Shown here one piece after another: positions 5,520 through 7,282 of a stretch of 7,282 nt of DNA (position 1 is the first letter of the stretch; each line of letters begins with the position of its first letter). Under the pieces are notes generated by a model. It worked only from the letters and a program-made list of their open reading frames with translations, ran no database searches and was not told the origin of the DNA. Source of the DNA: Phycisphaerales bacterium. Its GTDB lineage: Bacteria; Planctomycetota; Phycisphaerae; Sedimentisphaerales; Anaerohalosphaeraceae. The stretch is taken from positions 1 through 7,282 of the forward strand of contig DSDR01000275.1 in NCBI GenBank assembly GCA_011048645.1, written 5' to 3'. The translations under genes and the position numbers were made by a program.

Positions 5520-7282
5520 ATGAATTTTGCAAAAAAAACAATGATGCTTATTGTCGGGTTTTCCGCTGTGATTATACCTGCACGGGCGGTCACAGGGGAC
5601 GAAATCGCCAAAATGCGGCAAGCTATGCCGGATAAACCTGTTGTTCAGCCGGAGCGCCCGCGGCGGATGCTTGTTTTTAATCTGAGCCAGGGATTCAAGC
5701 ACAGCAGCATTCCGTACTGGGCCAAAGCGCTGGAGATCATGGCTGAAACGACCGGGGCTTTTTCGGTTGAGCACAGCGAGGATTTAGCGGTCTTTGCGCC
5801 CGAAGCGCTGAGCCGTTTTGATGCGGTGTGTTTTAATAACACGACTGAGCTGAAGTTGACCGATGACCAAAAAGAAGCGTTGCTGGCGTTTATTAAAAGC
5901 GGGAAAGGCATCGTCGGCATCCACGCGGCAACGGACAACTTCAAAGACTGGCCTGAAGGAATGCATATGATGGGCGGCGTTTTTCAGGGACATCCCTGGA
6001 CCGCCGGCGGGACGTGGGCGATCAAACTGGACGATCCTGAGCATCCTTTGCTCAAACCTTTTGGCGGGAAGGGCTTTAAGGTCAACGACGAAATCTACCG
6101 TACCAATTTGCCGTATTATTCACGGGACAAGCAGCGGGTGCTGATGAGCCTGGACATGAGCGATCCGGCGACTCGCAACGCCAATGGCGTAACGCCGGAG
6201 GACATGGATACGGGTATCACCTGGATTAAGCCGTATGGTCAAGGGCGGTTGTTTTATTGTTCGCTCGGACACAACCACCATTTGACCTGGACCACGCCGA
6301 TTTTGGAGCATTATCTGGCGGGCATTCAATATGCACTGGGCGATCTGGAGGTGGATGATACCCCGCTGGGCCAGCCGGCGCCTGAATTGGATGTCGCGGC
6401 GGTGCAGTCGCTGGTCGAAAAGATCAAGGCCTACGATTGGGATAAGTCCCGAGCGGATTTGACGGCCCTGCAAAGGATTATTCGACAATACAGCGCCTTC
6501 GATGATCAACTTGTAAGAATTGAGCAGTTGATGCAGCCGCTGCTGGCCAAGGACGCGAGCCGGGCGGTGAAAGATGTTGCGTGTCGTGAATTAAGCGTCA
6601 TCGGTACAGATATATCCTTGCCGGCACTGGCCGCGCTGTTGGACGATCCCGAAACCGAGCATATGGCTCGGTACGCCCTTGAGCGGATTCAGGGGCAAAA
6701 AGCCGAAGCCGCATTGCTCGACAAACTTCTTCAGACTTCGGATACCGGCACGAAGATCGGTTTGATCTCTTCTTTGGGGGTTCGTCGCAGCGGCCCGGCG
6801 GTCGGCCCGATTGCCCGACTGGCGGCGGACTCGCACGCCGATACGGCTCGTGCGGCGATTCAGGCGCTCGGTTTGATTGGTACCTCGGAGGCAGCGGCGG
6901 CGCTGCGGAATCTGCACTCATCATTGGCTTCTGATCGGCGGCTGCCTGTACTGGATGCGATGGCGGTCTGTGCGAATCATCTGGTCAAAGGCGGAAAGAC
7001 GGATGAGGCGTTGTCGCTGTACAAGATACTGTACGCCGACGATAACCCTGCCTTGATTCGTGTTGCCGGGTTGACAGGCATTGCTCAAACCAGCCCGGAT
7101 TCGCTCAGCCGTCTGCTGCCGGCGGCGATTATTCAGGATGATGCGGTGCTGCAGGCCGGAGCGATTCGACTGTTGGCTCAGGCGCAGGATACGGCCTTGA
7201 TCGAGGCGGCTGTGTCGGCAATGTCCGAGCTTTCCGATACGGCTAAGGTTTCGCTGCTGGCGGCGCTGGCGTCCAATGGCCA
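5520..7282 (+). CDS. Secreted ThuA-domain protein with C-terminal HEAT-like repeats, incomplete at the right edge
   Basis: The frame is open from ATG 5520 to the window end, giving 587 visible residues and no stop. GAGG at 5510-5513 is the ribosome binding site. Residues 1-23 look like a Sec signal peptide: AKK, hydrophobic LIVGFSAVIIP, then ARA with predicted cleavage after Ala23. A ThuA domain, of glutamine-amidotransferase-like fold, covers about 48-275, with GIHAATDNFKDW at 133-144, FQGHPW at 155-160, DEIYR at 190-194 and GHNHHLTW at 250-257. From about 290 onward the sequence is alpha-helical and alanine/leucine-rich with HEAT-like units such as LPALAALLDDPE and ARAAIQALGLIGTSEAAAAL. In rhizobia ThuA acts with the dehydrogenase ThuB on 3-keto derivatives of trehalose and related disaccharides. 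Coupling to an exported dehydrogenase 34 bases upstream suggests a similar role outside the cytoplasm. Further domains, for example cytochrome c or DUF1080, may follow beyond the edge. Confidence 0.9.
   Translation, partial: MNFAKKTMMLIVGFSAVIIPARAVTGDEIAKMRQAMPDKPVVQPERPRRMLVFNLSQGFKHSSIPYWAKALEIMAETTGAFSVEHSEDLAVFAPEALSRFDAVCFNNTTELKLTDDQKEALLAFIKSGKGIVGIHAATDNFKDWPEGMHMMGGVFQGHPWTAGGTWAIKLDDPEHPLLKPFGGKGFKVNDEIYRTNLPYYSRDKQRVLMSLDMSDPATRNANGVTPEDMDTGITWIKPYGQGRLFYCSLGHNHHLTWTTPILEHYLAGIQYALGDLEVDDTPLGQPAPELDVAAVQSLVEKIKAYDWDKSRADLTALQRIIRQYSAFDDQLVRIEQLMQPLLAKDASRAVKDVACRELSVIGTDISLPALAALLDDPETEHMARYALERIQGQKAEAALLDKLLQTSDTGTKIGLISSLGVRRSGPAVGPIARLAADSHADTARAAIQALGLIGTSEAAAALRNLHSSLASDRRLPVLDAMAVCANHLVKGGKTDEALSLYKILYADDNPALIRVAGLTGIAQTSPDSLSRLLPAAIIQDDAVLQAGAIRLLAQAQDTALIEAAVSAMSELSDTAKVSLLAALASNG

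Noticed and set aside
5531..5538. Run of eight A bases near the start of the ThuA gene, a possible programmed frameshift
   Set aside because: The frame is continuous through the run and gives a sensible signal peptide. The other frames close quickly, so slippage would only truncate the product.

Overview
This window looks like a carbohydrate-catabolism locus from a Gram-negative bacterium, most likely of the PVC group. My best guess is Planctomycetota, possibly a Phycisphaerae-type lineage. The basis is recall of family patterns, not a search: a Tat-exported Gfo/Idh/MocA dehydrogenase with a C-terminal SPWML end, a secreted ThuA domain joined to HEAT-like repeats, a XylR-type hybrid regulator, and a cupin-AraC regulator with a characteristic N-terminus. 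Base composition is moderate in GC. Verrucomicrobiota, Lentisphaerota or Kiritimatiellota are not excluded.

Layout from left to right. Positions 2-406 (+) hold the C-terminal end of a XylR-family regulator that begins outside the window. Positions 515-1567 (-) hold a complete cupin/AraC regulator, convergent with the first gene. Positions 1568-1892 are a 325-base divergent control region with candidate promoters in both directions, an inverted repeat over the rightward promoter, an imperfect direct repeat flanking it and a 10-bp palindrome in the leader. From 1893 to the right edge, four genes run in the same direction with gaps of 42, 74 and 34 bases and form a probable operon. They are a cytoplasmic Gfo/Idh/MocA dehydrogenase (1893-3065), a xylose-isomerase-like TIM-barrel enzyme (3108-4100), a Tat-exported Gfo/Idh/MocA dehydrogenase (4175-5485), and a secreted ThuA protein with HEAT-like repeats (5520 to beyond 7282).

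Working together (inference): dehydrogenase plus xylose-isomerase-like enzyme plus ThuA is the toolkit known from pathways that oxidise a sugar at C3 to a 3-keto derivative, which is then eliminated or isomerised and later reduced. Here the toolkit appears in two compartments. The first two proteins lack export signals, while the last two carry a Tat signal and a Sec-type signal. The cupin-AraC regulator probably senses a sugar or pathway intermediate and controls the operon from the shared intergenic region. The substrate cannot be named from the sequence. No transporter, glycoside hydrolase, RNA gene, mobile element or CRISPR array was seen.

Two start codons need care. The xylose-isomerase-like gene and the Tat-exported dehydrogenase each have an in-frame TTG close behind the ribosome binding site, but the ATG at 3108 and 4175 respectively fits better.
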